Shown here one piece after another: positions 30,467-39,683 of a stretch of DNA of 64,000 nucleotides. The DNA is from Calothrix brevissima NIES-22. GTDB taxonomy: Bacteria > Cyanobacteriota > Cyanobacteriia > Cyanobacteriales > Nostocaceae. The position numbers and the translations under genes are program-made. The notes below the pieces were generated by a model. That model ran no database searches. It was not told the origin of the DNA and saw nothing but the letters and a program-made list of their open reading frames with translations. How positions within the stretch are numbered: position 1 is the stretch's first letter; each line of letters begins with the position of its first letter. The DNA is taken from contig NZ_AP018207.1 in assembly GCF_002367995.1 (NCBI RefSeq), forward strand, positions 7,426,199 through 7,490,198. Reading direction: 5' to 3'.

Positions 30467-32323
30467 TTATTGATGTAATAACTTTTTACTTAAATGTGTT
30501 CTTTCTAACCTATTTAATATCCGGGCAACTAATTCTGGTTCGATAATTGGTTTTCTCACATAGTCATCGGCTCCCACTGCGTATACTTTATATAGTATTT
30601 CCGATTCAAAATGAGCGGAAAGAAATAATATTGGTAAATGGTTCCAATAGCTATCATTACGGATAACTTGGCATAAATCTATACCATTAAAATCTGGCAT
30701 TTCAATATCTAATATCAATAAATCGGGTTTAGTCGATTCTAAAATTTCCCAAAAGCGTTGCGATTCTTGTAATGGTGTAACTTGTAGCCCCCAAGGAGAT
30801 AGTAAAGTAGTTACTTGATGAAGAATCACCGGATCGTCATCCACAACTAAAACTTTGGCATCGGTGCTAGTTTGTTGGTTGAGGGCGACATTAACTGCTG
30901 TTAAGACTTCCACAGCAGACATCGTTTTATTTAAAAAACTATGTGCTCCTAAACGTGCAGCTTCTACTCTGTTAGGTAGTTGATTGCTGCTAGTCAAGAC
31001 AAGAATGGGAATTTCTGGATAATTTTGAGTGATTTCTGCTAGCAAGGTAAAACCATTTTCCTCTTGGTCAGGAAATGACAAATCTAGTAAGATAACTTCG
31101 GGAGGATTTAAGGCTATCTTGGATCTAGCCGTTTTTGGCTCGCCTGCTACTTCTACTTGAAAACCCCAAAATACCGCTTCTAATTTAATTCTTTCAGTTA
31201 GGGTAGTATCGTCATCAACAATTAATAGTCTTGCTGATGTTATCGCCGTTTTGCTAGCACTAGCTGGTGAAGATGGTTGCTGTTGTAATGTCTGTTTCAA
31301 CAATTTGACTAATTCGGTTAACTGCAAAGCTGTACTTTGCGGTTTATCGCTGTGGTTTTCTAACAACTGTTCGATTTCTCGCGCTACGTTGGAACCTTCT
31401 ACATAGCCATAACAACCCAAGGAACCTGCAAGGCGGTGAGCTTCTGCTTGTGCTTGTTTAATTATACGTTTCTCTGGACTGTTAGTTGATAATTGAGCGA
31501 TCGCCTGTTGCAATAAATCATACTTTTCCGCGAAACTTTTTTGAAACTCTTCCCGCATTTTGGCGACTACAGCCATAATCTTTGCTTCCGCTTGGCTATT
31601 ATCTTGTAGCGGTTCGGAATTTACATTGGTTTTTAAGTCGGATTTTTTTTGTTCTTCCTTGACGCGATAACCCAAGCCATAAACTGTTTCGATTAAATCT
31701 ACCTTCATCCCCACAGCTTTGAGCTTTTGACGCAAACCCTTAATGTGGGTTGTCACCGCTTCTTCGCCAGGAAATTCATCAGCTGACCAAATTCTATCTA
31801 ATAGAACGCTTCTACTAAATATCCGCCGGGGATTTTCTAGGAAAAGTTCTAATAAGCCATATTCCTTCGGGGTAAGGTGTAGCCGTTTCCCCCCATAGGT
31901 AACTTCTTTACTATTAGGATCTAGCTGTAAATTCTCCCAAACTAACAATTTAGCTACAGTTGTCCTACCACGCCGCATTAACGCGCGAATTCTGGCGATT
32001 AGCTCTGGTAATTCAAATGGCTTAACAATATAATCATCAGCACCAGCTTCTAAGCCAATGACGCGGGCGCTAATGTCTTTGTTAGCCGTTAGCATCAGAA
32101 TCGGCATTTCATAGCCAGCAAGGCGAATTTGCCGACAGAGATTGATTCCATCTAGTCTAGGAAGAATCACATCCAAGATTAGCAGGTCATATTCATAGGT
32201 TTTGACCAAATCTAAACCACTTTGACCGTCGTTAGTAGTCTCAATCTGGTAATTCAGAGTCGAAAAAGCCTCTACCAGCAACGAAGTTATCTGTTTGTCA
32301 TCTTCTATTAACAGAATTTTCAC
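30467..32323 (-). CDS. Multi-domain response regulator REC-wHTH-Hpt-REC-REC
   Basis: 618 aa. REC1 (Asp51 in LILDVILP; KPFELPEL) followed by an OmpR-type winged helix (~125-225; LTPKEYGLLELFLENPRRIFSR, YGLGYRV), as in PhoB-like DNA-binding regulators. After a Gln-rich helix comes an Hpt domain with His296 (AEAHRLAGSLGCYG), then REC2 (Asp414 in ILLDLSFPD, Lys466) and REC3 (Asp539 in LILDIEMPD). Phosphorelay chemistry and a DNA output are thus in one chain. First gene of an operon with the CheY-like gene. No kinase domain; the eight-PAS kinase is 2.5 kb away but on its own transcript. Confidence 0.93.
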   Translation of the reverse strand: MKILLIEDDKQITSLLVEAFSTLNYQIETTNDGQSGLDLVKTYEYDLLILDVILPRLDGINLCRQIRLAGYEMPILMLTANKDISARVIGLEAGADDYIVKPFELPELIARIRALMRRGRTTVAKLLVWENLQLDPNSKEVTYGGKRLHLTPKEYGLLELFLENPRRIFSRSVLLDRIWSADEFPGEEAVTTHIKGLRQKLKAVGMKVDLIETVYGLGYRVKEEQKKSDLKTNVNSEPLQDNSQAEAKIMAVVAKMREEFQKSFAEKYDLLQQAIAQLSTNSPEKRIIKQAQAEAHRLAGSLGCYGYVEGSNVAREIEQLLENHSDKPQSTALQLTELVKLLKQTLQQQPSSPASASKTAITSARLLIVDDDTTLTERIKLEAVFWGFQVEVAGEPKTARSKIALNPPEVILLDLSFPDQEENGFTLLAEITQNYPEIPILVLTSSNQLPNRVEAARLGAHSFLNKTMSAVEVLTAVNVALNQQTSTDAKVLVVDDDPVILHQVTTLLSPWGLQVTPLQESQRFWEILESTKPDLLILDIEMPDFNGIDLCQVIRNDSYWNHLPILFLSAHFESEILYKVYAVGADDYVRKPIIEPELVARILNRLERTHLSKKLLHQ

Positions 32324-33014
32324 AAAATTTTCCCTGAAACAGGTATTAAATTTTATAAGTAATAATTTTAACTAGGAAATAGGAAAATGACAGAACTTTA
32401 GTAGCTGTCTCCTGCATTAGCTTGTCTGTTGAGAATCTGCTGTTCTGTAACTTGGCTGTGTGATGATACCAAGGGTGTTCGCTCGGCACAAATCCTAGTA
32501 TAATCATGCTTCTGTATGCAATCTTCTCAAGATGAGCGATCGCTAAACTATGAGTTAAATTTCTCGGTTAATAGCTCTGGGCAGAGAAAAATAAATTTTA
32601 GTAACTTTTAAAGATTTTTTTGGGCAGAATATGTGAATATGTGCTGCAAATTCCAAATCAGGTTTTATCACCTACTGTTCCTCCGATCGATGAATAAACT
32701 AGCCGAGTCATCGAATCATTGGACTAAACTTTGTCACTGGTTACAGCTAAAAACTAGCAACTTACTAACCGGCGACAACTTGAGAAATATTAATTTGCTT
32801 GTATATTTAATCAGATTTTTTCTATTTTTTATCAATACTTGTTGGCATTGCTTACAGGAATCCATGTTTAGTCAAGCAGGGAAACAGGTTTTTGCAGAAA
32901 AACTTATTTTTGATTACACAAAAACTGGACTCCTCCAGAGCAATGCACGCACAAGCAATAATCGCTTGACAACTCATCACATCACAAACATGCAAATTTA
33001 ACTTGCATTTAGAC
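32324..33014. other. Spacer without a convincing gene
   Basis: A plus-strand reading frame at 32633-33001 (122 codons) has no start signal, no family resemblance and ordinary spacer composition, so it is not called. Otherwise AT-rich; nothing recognised before the palindrome at 33015. Confidence 0.4.
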
Positions 33015-33061
33015 AATTAAAAATTAAAAATCAGCTTTTTTGTGATTTTTAATTTTTAATT
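33015..33061 (-). terminator. 19-bp perfect AT-rich palindrome after the RRM gene
   Basis: AATTAAAAATTAAAAATCA (33015-33033) and its exact complement at 33043-33061, with a 9-nt loop. It begins 15 bp after the stop of the minus-strand RRM gene and ends in a T/A-rich run on both strands, so it may stop transcription from either side. Confidence 0.55.
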
Positions 33062-33076
33062 AGACTACTTGAGAGA

Positions 33077-33580
33077 TTAATTTGTTGTTTGTGCAGCCAA
33101 CATTTGTTTGAGCTTTTCTAATTCAGAAGCCCAACGGGGATCTGGACGAATCGCATCAGAATCAGATGTTGAGGTAGTTTCGCGTCCAGCATTGCTGCTA
33201 CCACCGCGCCGAGACTTCTTAGAACTTTTCTCACGACGGCTACCTTCTTTTTGTGCTGGGGGAGCTGAGTTACCGCCACCAGCATGTTGTACTGGTTTGG
33301 GTGGTTGCTCTTCTCCCTCTTCTCCCTTATTGCGAGGTAATGCTTTTTCCAGCTTAATGGGAGTTTCTTTGAACAGCTGACCGTTATATTTTTCAATAAT
33401 TTGATCGGCTTGTTCGTCATTATTCACCGTGAGAAAACCAAAGCCACGACATTTACCTGTCTTGCGGTCTTTGATCAGTTTAGTGGTGACTGCATCACCC
33501 TCAGCAGCAAAAACTGCTTGTAGTTCTTGACGATCTATTTCTTCTTTTGGCAAATTGCCTATATATAGGCGAACAGACAT
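33077..33580 (-). CDS. Cyanobacterial single-RRM RNA-binding protein (Rbp)
   Basis: 167 aa. One RRM: RNP2 LYIGNL (5-10) and RNP1 KCRGFGFL (43-50), with the aromatic residues needed for RNA stacking. The tail (~85-167) is disordered, Lys/Arg/Ser-rich (EKSSKKSRRGG) rather than the Gly-rich tail of many cyanobacterial Rbps. Members of the family are often cold-induced through long 5' regions and some take part in mRNA localisation near membranes. The ~500-bp AT-rich region upstream is compatible with a long leader but shows no clear element. Confidence 0.93.
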   Translation of the reverse strand: MSVRLYIGNLPKEEIDRQELQAVFAAEGDAVTTKLIKDRKTGKCRGFGFLTVNNDEQADQIIEKYNGQLFKETPIKLEKALPRNKGEEGEEQPPKPVQHAGGGNSAPPAQKEGSRREKSSKKSRRGGSSNAGRETTSTSDSDAIRPDPRWASELEKLKQMLAAQTTN

Positions 33581-34172
33581 GAACTATACCTCCAGAGTTG
33601 AATGAAAATGGCAAGGTGATAAAACAATGAATTGGCTGTGGCTTGAAATCCATGCTATTCAGCAAAAAGTGCCATAACCCATTTTTTTACTCAAAACTGT
33701 CAACCTATACAATACAATTTTTCGTTGGGATCAAGCTTGCTTAATACAAAAGCGCACACAACGCTAATTTTACATACCACCTTAATTCTAAGAATTATAA
33801 ATCTAATAGCTTACCACCCGATCGAGTAAACTTTTTTTGATGTGCACCTGTTTGCCGAATAAAATACCATTCCTTACATTATCATGGTATTTTCTACGTA
33901 GCTAGTTCAGTGCAGACATTTCTAGCATACTCGTCACGCAAATTGTAACAGAAATTACTTTTTTTTCTCAACATGGTGATATTTGGAAACAAAAACCAGC
34001 CAGTGGCTGGTTAGGTTACTGCTGTGTTGGGAGAATAACAAAGATAGATATATTGGCGCAAGGGTTGGCGATAAATAACTCAGCAATCTAGCTTAGTTAT
34101 GTTTATGGGTTGGGATTATGTAAATAAATGTAACACTTGCAGAAAGATTTTGCAATGTTTCTTTACATTTTG
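33581..34172. other. Upstream region of the RRM gene
   Basis: AACCAGCCA (33994-34002) and TGGCTGGTT (34004-34012) form a hairpin in the middle. 33581-33780 may be the leader of the RRM gene. No gene seen. Confidence 0.35.
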
Positions 34173-34298
34173 GTCAACGGTCAACAGTCAACGGTCAACA
34201 GTCAACGGTCAACGGTCAACGGTCAACGGTCAACGGTCAACAGTCAACAGTCAACGGTCAACGGTCAACAGTCAACAGTCAACGGTCAACGGTCAACA
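34173..34298. repeat. 18 tandem copies of GTCAAC(G/A)
   Basis: Uninterrupted run of 18 heptamers, units ending in G or A in irregular order. Being 7 bp, it keeps all three frames open over long distance and creates false reading frames. STRR-type repeat; it separates the TPR-M48 gene's 3' end from the spacer by 14 bp. Confidence 0.95.
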
Positions 34299-34312
34299 GT
34301 TAATAATCTCCT

Positions 34313-36517
34313 TCACCCCTTGAGAAATATAAAAGCTCCCCAAGCTTGGGCGGCTACTGCGAGGATAGTTGACCAAATGGGATGGGCGCTGTTGATGATT
34401 TGACCATTTTGTGTTTGGATAGTTTGGATATCAATCCAAGGGGTTGCGCCGCGTCGGAACCAACCGACAATGGTAATTTGGCGGCCGATTAAGTCTTGGG
34501 GATTGATTGATTGTCCTAGCCAGGGGATATGATGCAATTTCACTAAACCAATGTGCGATTGCAGCATTAAGTCTTGTCCGAGGCTGTTACCTACACCCGG
34601 ACGACCAATGAGTCTACCTGCAAGGCACACATTTATGCTATCGATGGGAATAGCAGATGGATTGGCTAAGAGGTTAGGTAAGCGATCGTCGGTTTGCAAA
34701 TTAGCAGGTTTAATATCGGGAAATAAAGAATTCATCCGCAAAATCATGCCGATGCTAAAGCCGATGAGCAAAGAACCGATGACAAATGACCAATTTTCAT
34801 AGATCCATTTCAGGTTTAAAATCTTCATGGCATAGGCTATTTGCCACACCAACCAAATTAAACTGGCAAATAATAAACCCAGAGGAATACCCAACCAAGG
34901 AGCTATTTGTAAGAGAAAAGGCTGATGGTTACCGCGTAAGGCTTGTTCGTTGACTAAATGTAGTTCGGTTTCTAAATGCCAATGGCGGGCGATTTTGCAG
35001 AGACGTTGAATGCGATCGCCAATTAAAGGGTGACTATTATTAAATGTAAACCAACGGCGATAGGGGTTAAAATTATCCCACATTAACAGGGATGTAAAGG
35101 GAATATGTCCGGCTAAACTCCCCATAGATATACTTTGTTGATAGCTGACAGGCGCTAGGAGATTCAAGCTTTCTAACTGCCAACTGGTGTGTTCTTGTTT
35201 GCCAATATCGCCAGCGACACCAATGGTAATTTTCAGTAAGGCGCGAATGAGGGCGTTAGGATTGCCAGTAATTTCCGCAGCCGTGCGATCGCTATAATAA
35301 ACTCGCAACTTAGATAACCATAAAGCCGGGCCTGTGAGCAAACACCAAATACCGTAGGTGAAACTTGCTAAAATTATCCCTGGCCAGCGACCAAAACCAG
35401 AAAATTTATTACCCCACTCCGAAAATAGCTGATATAACCTGTAAACAGGCAAAGTTACCAGCAGCATCAAAGACATGACGAGATAATCTTTCTGGATAAT
35501 TTGCCCTAGCTGGGTGGCGTAGATAACAGCAATTTCATCATCGGCTAATTGCTCTAATAATCCTTGACTGACGACTATTCGGGCATTACGGGCGAGATTA
35601 CCATAAGTAAAAGCAATAGGGGCGTTTATGGGCAAAATTCGCAGTTTAGGAAATTGCCAACGGCGTTGTTGACAAGCACGCTGGAGTACGCGAATAGTTT
35701 CGCGACTATGACCATTTAAAACTTCTTTAGATAACTCGCGTTGCTGATAAAATTTTCCTAACAGCCAATCTAATAACCAAGGTGATAAAGCAATTGCGAT
35801 CGCTAAAACCACAAGTACAAGTACAGTCGGATTGCGATTGAATAATGGTAATGGGCGTAAGTGAGCTAGCTTGATGAAAATTTGATTGGTTAAAGTCATT
35901 GTCAGCTGAAGCATTTCCCTGATGACCCAAAACAGAGCCATAAAGGTACCAGCTGCCAGTAATTTTAAAGGTAATAAATTAAGTTTATGCAGGGGTTGCC
36001 AAACTTTCGCCCTGGGAGCATGTCGCCAATAAATTTGAAATGATTTAGCTGGTGCGCGATAACCAGAGGCGACTAAACCATTGATGCCGATAGTTTCTAC
36101 ATGAGAATTTCTCAGACTACCTGGGGGAACGGCGGAACTATTGGTTTTTGTAATTATTTGCTGTGATGCATTAGTTCCATTACTATGGGTACTATTGGCA
36201 GCGACATGTCCATTGGCAGAATTTTTGGCTGTATTTTGCCGTTTTTGGCGGGTTTTTAAATGTCCAAGCGCGCGTTCTGCCCATTCTTGCACTTGGGGAT
36301 TAGGACTATCAAGCAGATTTTGACACAGGGCGATCGCTTTAGAAACTTGACCCATGCGTGCATAAGCCATGACTAAACCAACTTGAGCCTGTAAGCCAGC
36401 AGTAGTATTTTTCTGACTACTAGCAACAGGCTCTAACTGGGCGATCGCCGTTTGATAATTCCCCTGCTTGAGAGCAACTAAACCAGCCTCCAAAGACAAT
36501 TCGGCATGTGAAGGCAT
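34313..36517 (-). CDS. TPR-M48 (Ste24/HtpX-like) membrane protein with a lost active site
   Basis: 734 aa. N-terminal TPR-like repeats (~1-90), a low-complexity linker, two or three membrane segments (~185-255), an M48 peptidase-like domain, further membrane segments, and a C-terminal beta-rich domain ending with a hydrophobic helix. Where M48 enzymes have HExxH, this protein has ATQLGQ (Thr335, Gln336, Gln339), so both zinc histidines and the catalytic Glu are replaced. The later family segment YYSDRTAAEITGNPNAL is retained. It is therefore most likely a pseudoprotease. The frame is intact over the full length, so it is not a decayed gene. Function unknown. Confidence 0.8.
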   Translation of the reverse strand: MPSHAELSLEAGLVALKQGNYQTAIAQLEPVASSQKNTTAGLQAQVGLVMAYARMGQVSKAIALCQNLLDSPNPQVQEWAERALGHLKTRQKRQNTAKNSANGHVAANSTHSNGTNASQQIITKTNSSAVPPGSLRNSHVETIGINGLVASGYRAPAKSFQIYWRHAPRAKVWQPLHKLNLLPLKLLAAGTFMALFWVIREMLQLTMTLTNQIFIKLAHLRPLPLFNRNPTVLVLVVLAIAIALSPWLLDWLLGKFYQQRELSKEVLNGHSRETIRVLQRACQQRRWQFPKLRILPINAPIAFTYGNLARNARIVVSQGLLEQLADDEIAVIYATQLGQIIQKDYLVMSLMLLVTLPVYRLYQLFSEWGNKFSGFGRWPGIILASFTYGIWCLLTGPALWLSKLRVYYSDRTAAEITGNPNALIRALLKITIGVAGDIGKQEHTSWQLESLNLLAPVSYQQSISMGSLAGHIPFTSLLMWDNFNPYRRWFTFNNSHPLIGDRIQRLCKIARHWHLETELHLVNEQALRGNHQPFLLQIAPWLGIPLGLLFASLIWLVWQIAYAMKILNLKWIYENWSFVIGSLLIGFSIGMILRMNSLFPDIKPANLQTDDRLPNLLANPSAIPIDSINVCLAGRLIGRPGVGNSLGQDLMLQSHIGLVKLHHIPWLGQSINPQDLIGRQITIVGWFRRGATPWIDIQTIQTQNGQIINSAHPIWSTILAVAAQAWGAFIFLKG

Positions 36518-36687
36518 AGAAATTCTGGCACTCCCATCTGTTCTAATTAATCCAAGGTAACGCTTTAGCGCCTAAATTTAGATACCCTCTGTGGCAAATC
36601 GCATCCGGAATTATCCAGTGTTATCTTTCTATAGGTTGTTTACCTGCTCCGAAGGAACAGGTAACGAGTAACGGGCAATAGTAGACT

Positions 36688-36803
36688 GTCTAGACTAAAG
36701 TAGTGCATTAGTCAAACTCTTGTGGGGTGGACATCTTGTCCGCCCAGGACGGGCGAGACGCCCATCCCACAAGAAAATTATATTGCCACATTTTAGCCTA
36801 GAC
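36688..36803. repeat. Nested palindromic element
   Basis: Outer arms GTCTAGACTAAA (36688-36699) and TTTAGCCTAGAC (36792-36803) match with one mismatch; inner arms CTTGTGGG (36719-36726) and CCCACAAG (36766-36773) match exactly, around GTCCGCCCAGGACGGGCGAG. 116 bp, no coding capacity; MITE-like. Confidence 0.5.
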
Positions 36804-37115
36804 ACGCTAATAGGCAAGATTTTTAGCGAGATGCGGAAATTGTTGATAGTTCTTTCCTTTCACGCCAGGTTTTGGCACAACCAAGCATGAAAATTTATTT
36901 TCCCTGTTCCCTGTTGCCCTTTAACCGGGAGCATCCCAAATGTGCAAAAACGCCCTCACCCTATAAGGGTGGGGCTAGAAATACGAAGCCTGCCTTTGCA
37001 GGCTAAAAGTTTGATAGCCTGCGTTCGTCGAAGACGTTCCCGAAGGGTAGGCAGGCTTTGTTGGTATAGCAATACCCTTCTAGGGTATTGCGTCAACATT
37101 GGGATGCTCCCCTTG
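36804..37115. repeat. Spacer with a further copy of the composite palindromic family
   Basis: 36950-37100 holds CCTCACCCTATAAGGGTGG, GAAGCCTGCCTTTGCAGGCT, and after ~45 bp GGTAGGCAGGCTTTGTTGG, i.e. the same hairpin arms as at 29872 but interrupted by an insert (CGTTCGTCGAAGACGTTCCC). TACCCTTCTAGGGTA follows. Confidence 0.6.
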
Positions 37116-38756
37116 TCACCCTGCCCCCTGCCCCTTTTCCTCTTGTTGACCGGAATAAACTGGGGCGATCGCGCTTAATGCCAACTCTGGATGATCGCCC
37201 TGTAATTGTTGACAATTCCATTCGTTGCGGAATAGCAATACCGGGCGTCCCATGCTGTCTTTAACGGTGGTGGTATTAAAAATACGTCCCACCTTATTTA
37301 AAGCTTCCCAGCCACCTTCTACCCAACGAGCGACGCTGTAGGGCAGCAAATCGAGGATGGTTTCCACCCCATACTCATTTTGTAAGCGAAACTGTACGAC
37401 TTCAAACTGCAATTGACCGACAGCCGCTAAAATTGGGTCGCGTTTAGCTTCATCGGTGGAGTACATAATTTGTACTGCACCTTCTTCTCGCAATTCGGAA
37501 ATGCCTTTTTGAAATTGCTTAAATTTAGAAGGGTTAGGATTTCTCAGGGTAGCAAACAATTCCGGGGAGAAGTAGGGAATGCCTTCATATTCCAGCTTTT
37601 GTCCGGTGTAAATTGTATCCCCGATCGCAAATACACCAGGATTATTTAAACCAATTACATCCCCAGGATAAGCTTCATCAATGGATTCCCGTTCTTGGGC
37701 AAATAATTTTTGCGGGCGAGACAGACGAACAACTTTACCAGTACGGGCGTGAGTTACCGTCATATCCTTTTCAAACCTACCCGTACAGACGCGGATAAAT
37801 GCCACGCGATCGCGGTGTTTCGGGTCCATGTTAGCTTGGAGTTTGAAGACGAAGCCAGAAAACTCCGGGTAGGTAGGGGGAACTTCACCGACGCTGCTAT
37901 TATGGCTACCGGGTTTGAGGGCGTATTCTAAGAAAGAATTTAAGAATAGCTCTACCCCGAAGTTAGTCATAGCACTACCAAAGAACACAGGCGTCATTTT
38001 GCCTTGATGTACCAAATCTAAATCTAGTTCTGGCCCGACACCTTCTAACAGTTCTAAGTCGTTTTTCAGTTGGAAGTAAAGATCCTGTTCTAGGAGTTCT
38101 TCAATTTTCGCATCGCCCAAATCGACTATGGTATCTCTAGCTTCGCGGCTACCGTGGGCGCTACGTTCAAACAAGTGAATTTGTTGTTTGTCGCGATCAA
38201 ATACACCTTTAAAGCGATCGCCCATGCCAATCGGCCAATTTACCGCATAGGTCTGTAATCCCAATTCCTGCTCGATTTCGTCCAATAATTCTAAAGGTTC
38301 TCGCCCCGGACGGTCGAGTTTATTCACAAAGGTAAAAATGGGAATACCTCGTAACTTACAAACCTCAAATAACTTGCGGGTTTGCGGTTCCAAACCTTTC
38401 GCCACATCAATCAGCATCACCGCATTATCGGCGGCGGCGAGAGTGCGATAAGTATCTTCACTAAAATCTTGGTGTCCGGGGGTATCTAATAAATTTACCT
38501 GACAGTTACGATAGGCAAATTGCAGTACTGTAGATGTAATAGAAATACCCCGTTGCTGTTCCATTGCCATCCAGTCAGAGGTAGCTTTACGCTGCGCCCG
38601 TCGCGCCTTCACCGCTCCAGCTTCGTGAATTGCTCCTCCGTATAACAGTAACTTTTCTGTCAGCGTCGTTTTCCCTGCGTCTGGGTGAGAAATAATTGCA
38701 AAGTTGCGGCGAAGTTCAACTGCTTGTTGCAAATCTACCTGTAGTTCAGTTGACAT
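37116..38756 (-). CDS. prfC: Peptide chain release factor 3
   Basis: 546 aa. GTPase that removes RF1/RF2 from the ribosome after termination. G1 SHPDAGKT (23-30), G3 DTPGH (91-95) and G4 NKLD (145-148) are all present; [10 protein letters not shown] is switch I. Domain II and III follow at normal spacing ([28 protein letters not shown]). The last ~8 residues (EEKGQGAG) are coded by the CCCCTGC tandem repeat of the spacer, so the C-terminus has been shaped by repeat DNA. Monocistronic. Confidence 0.97.
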   Translation of the reverse strand: MSTELQVDLQQAVELRRNFAIISHPDAGKTTLTEKLLLYGGAIHEAGAVKARRAQRKATSDWMAMEQQRGISITSTVLQFAYRNCQVNLLDTPGHQDFSEDTYRTLAAADNAVMLIDVAKGLEPQTRKLFEVCKLRGIPIFTFVNKLDRPGREPLELLDEIEQELGLQTYAVNWPIGMGDRFKGVFDRDKQQIHLFERSAHGSREARDTIVDLGDAKIEELLEQDLYFQLKNDLELLEGVGPELDLDLVHQGKMTPVFFGSAMTNFGVELFLNSFLEYALKPGSHNSSVGEVPPTYPEFSGFVFKLQANMDPKHRDRVAFIRVCTGRFEKDMTVTHARTGKVVRLSRPQKLFAQERESIDEAYPGDVIGLNNPGVFAIGDTIYTGQKLEYEGIPYFSPELFATLRNPNPSKFKQFQKGISELREEGAVQIMYSTDEAKRDPILAAVGQLQFEVVQFRLQNEYGVETILDLLPYSVARWVEGGWEALNKVGRIFNTTTVKDSMGRPVLLFRNEWNCQQLQGDHPELALSAIAPVYSGQQEEKGQGAG

Positions 38757-38859
38757 ATTTGTATTTGTCTGCTTCCTGTTAACTTAATGTAATTTTTTTT
38801 TAACTTGGTAAGTCTTTTAATCTTAGAACAAGGACGGACGCGATCGGGTCGATTGGGGA

Positions 38860-39020
38860 GGTAAGGGAGCAGGGGAGACAAGGGGGACAAGGGGGACAAG
38901 GGGGACAAGGGGGACAAGGGGGACAAGGGAGACAAGGGAGACAAGGGGGACAAAAGATATTATCCAATGCGCAATGCCCCATGCCCCATGCCCCATGCGC
39001 AATGCCCCATGCCCATCACC
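38860..39020. repeat. ACAAGGGGG 9-mers and CCCCATG heptamers
   Basis: About nine units of ACAAGGG(G/A)G between 38877 and 38952, then CCCCATG/CCCAATG units to 39015. Located upstream of prfC. Simple tandem repeat; long Ser-Pro-Leu or Pro-Cys reading frames across it are artefacts. Confidence 0.85.
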
Positions 39021-39399
39021 TAAAGAATCTATTAACTTACAGTTAAATGTAGAGGTTTATGGAAGAATATATGGCAGCATTGCTTTAGCTACACTTTGGA
39101 TTTATAACTCCCCTAACAGTTATCGGGTATCTACTCAACTAAAGGCTGACTATTTGGCTCATTTTTGTGGTAATTAGCCCTAGTAAGTACTTCAAATATA
39201 CAAAATTGATTGCTTGAAGTCTTGACTACAAACTGAATCACTCAATGAACCTTACCATTATTACGTTTTGTTTCAAAATCTTTTAACGTCAATAGTGGTA
39301 ATTATAAGTGATTAATTTTCGTTTGGTAATTGACAATTGTTTGCTTATCTGTAAGGCAAATAATTCTTATTTATCCCTCTTCTTCAATTTAGTTAGTCA
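39021..39399. other. AT-rich spacer
   Basis: Nothing recognised besides degenerate AT-rich sequence. Confidence 0.35.
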
Positions 39400-39675
39400 T
39401 TAATCTCGATCAATGACAATTGTACAGACGCGATTCATCGCGTCTCTGACTAATGACAAATTCATGGCAGATATTTGAGGGGATTTGTAATCTTTTTTTT
39501 GTAGCTTGTCTAACAGATGTCTGCCACGCTGTACAATACGAAATTGCCCCACAGCTTCATCAACAGTAGGGCAAAGGACAGTTAAGCACTGCTCGTAGTC
39601 TGTCCTAGCTGAGTAAGGTTTTTCCTTGCTTTTGTGACGCTTTATTTTGTGTCCATTTGCGTTGTAATTCTTCAT
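39400..39675 (-). CDS. Doubtful small hypothetical protein
   Basis: 91 codons, not recognised. The first ~65 residues (Lys-rich start, then EQCLTVLCPTVDEAVGQF) have protein-like composition, but the last ~17 are translated from a TTGTACAGACGCGATTCATC repeat copy, so the end is not ancestral. Its ATG is 8 bp from the hemB start on the other strand, forcing the two 5' ends together. It may be a relic extended into the repeat, or not a gene. Confidence 0.25.
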   Translation of the reverse strand: MKNYNANGHKIKRHKSKEKPYSARTDYEQCLTVLCPTVDEAVGQFRIVQRGRHLLDKLQKKDYKSPQISAMNLSLVRDAMNRVCTIVIDRD

Positions 39676-39683
39676 AAAACTTT

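Noticed and set aside
32633-33001. 122-codon plus-strand frame
   Set aside because: No start signal, no domain, spacer-like composition; partly hydrophobic by AT-richness.
34173-34298. CRISPR array
   Set aside because: Unit is 7 bp with no spacers. The 50.1-kb array (20/21 bp) is also too short and has no variable spacers.
34099-34403. Frames rich in Val-Asn-Ser-Gln-Arg
   Set aside because: Made by the GTCAAC(G/A) heptamers, which leave all frames open.
36942-37178. 78-codon plus-strand frame
   Set aside because: Spans a palindromic repeat and the antisense end of prfC.
38735-38982. Minus-strand frames rich in Ser-Pro-Leu or Pro-Cys
   Set aside because: Translation of the ACAAGGGGG tandem repeat.
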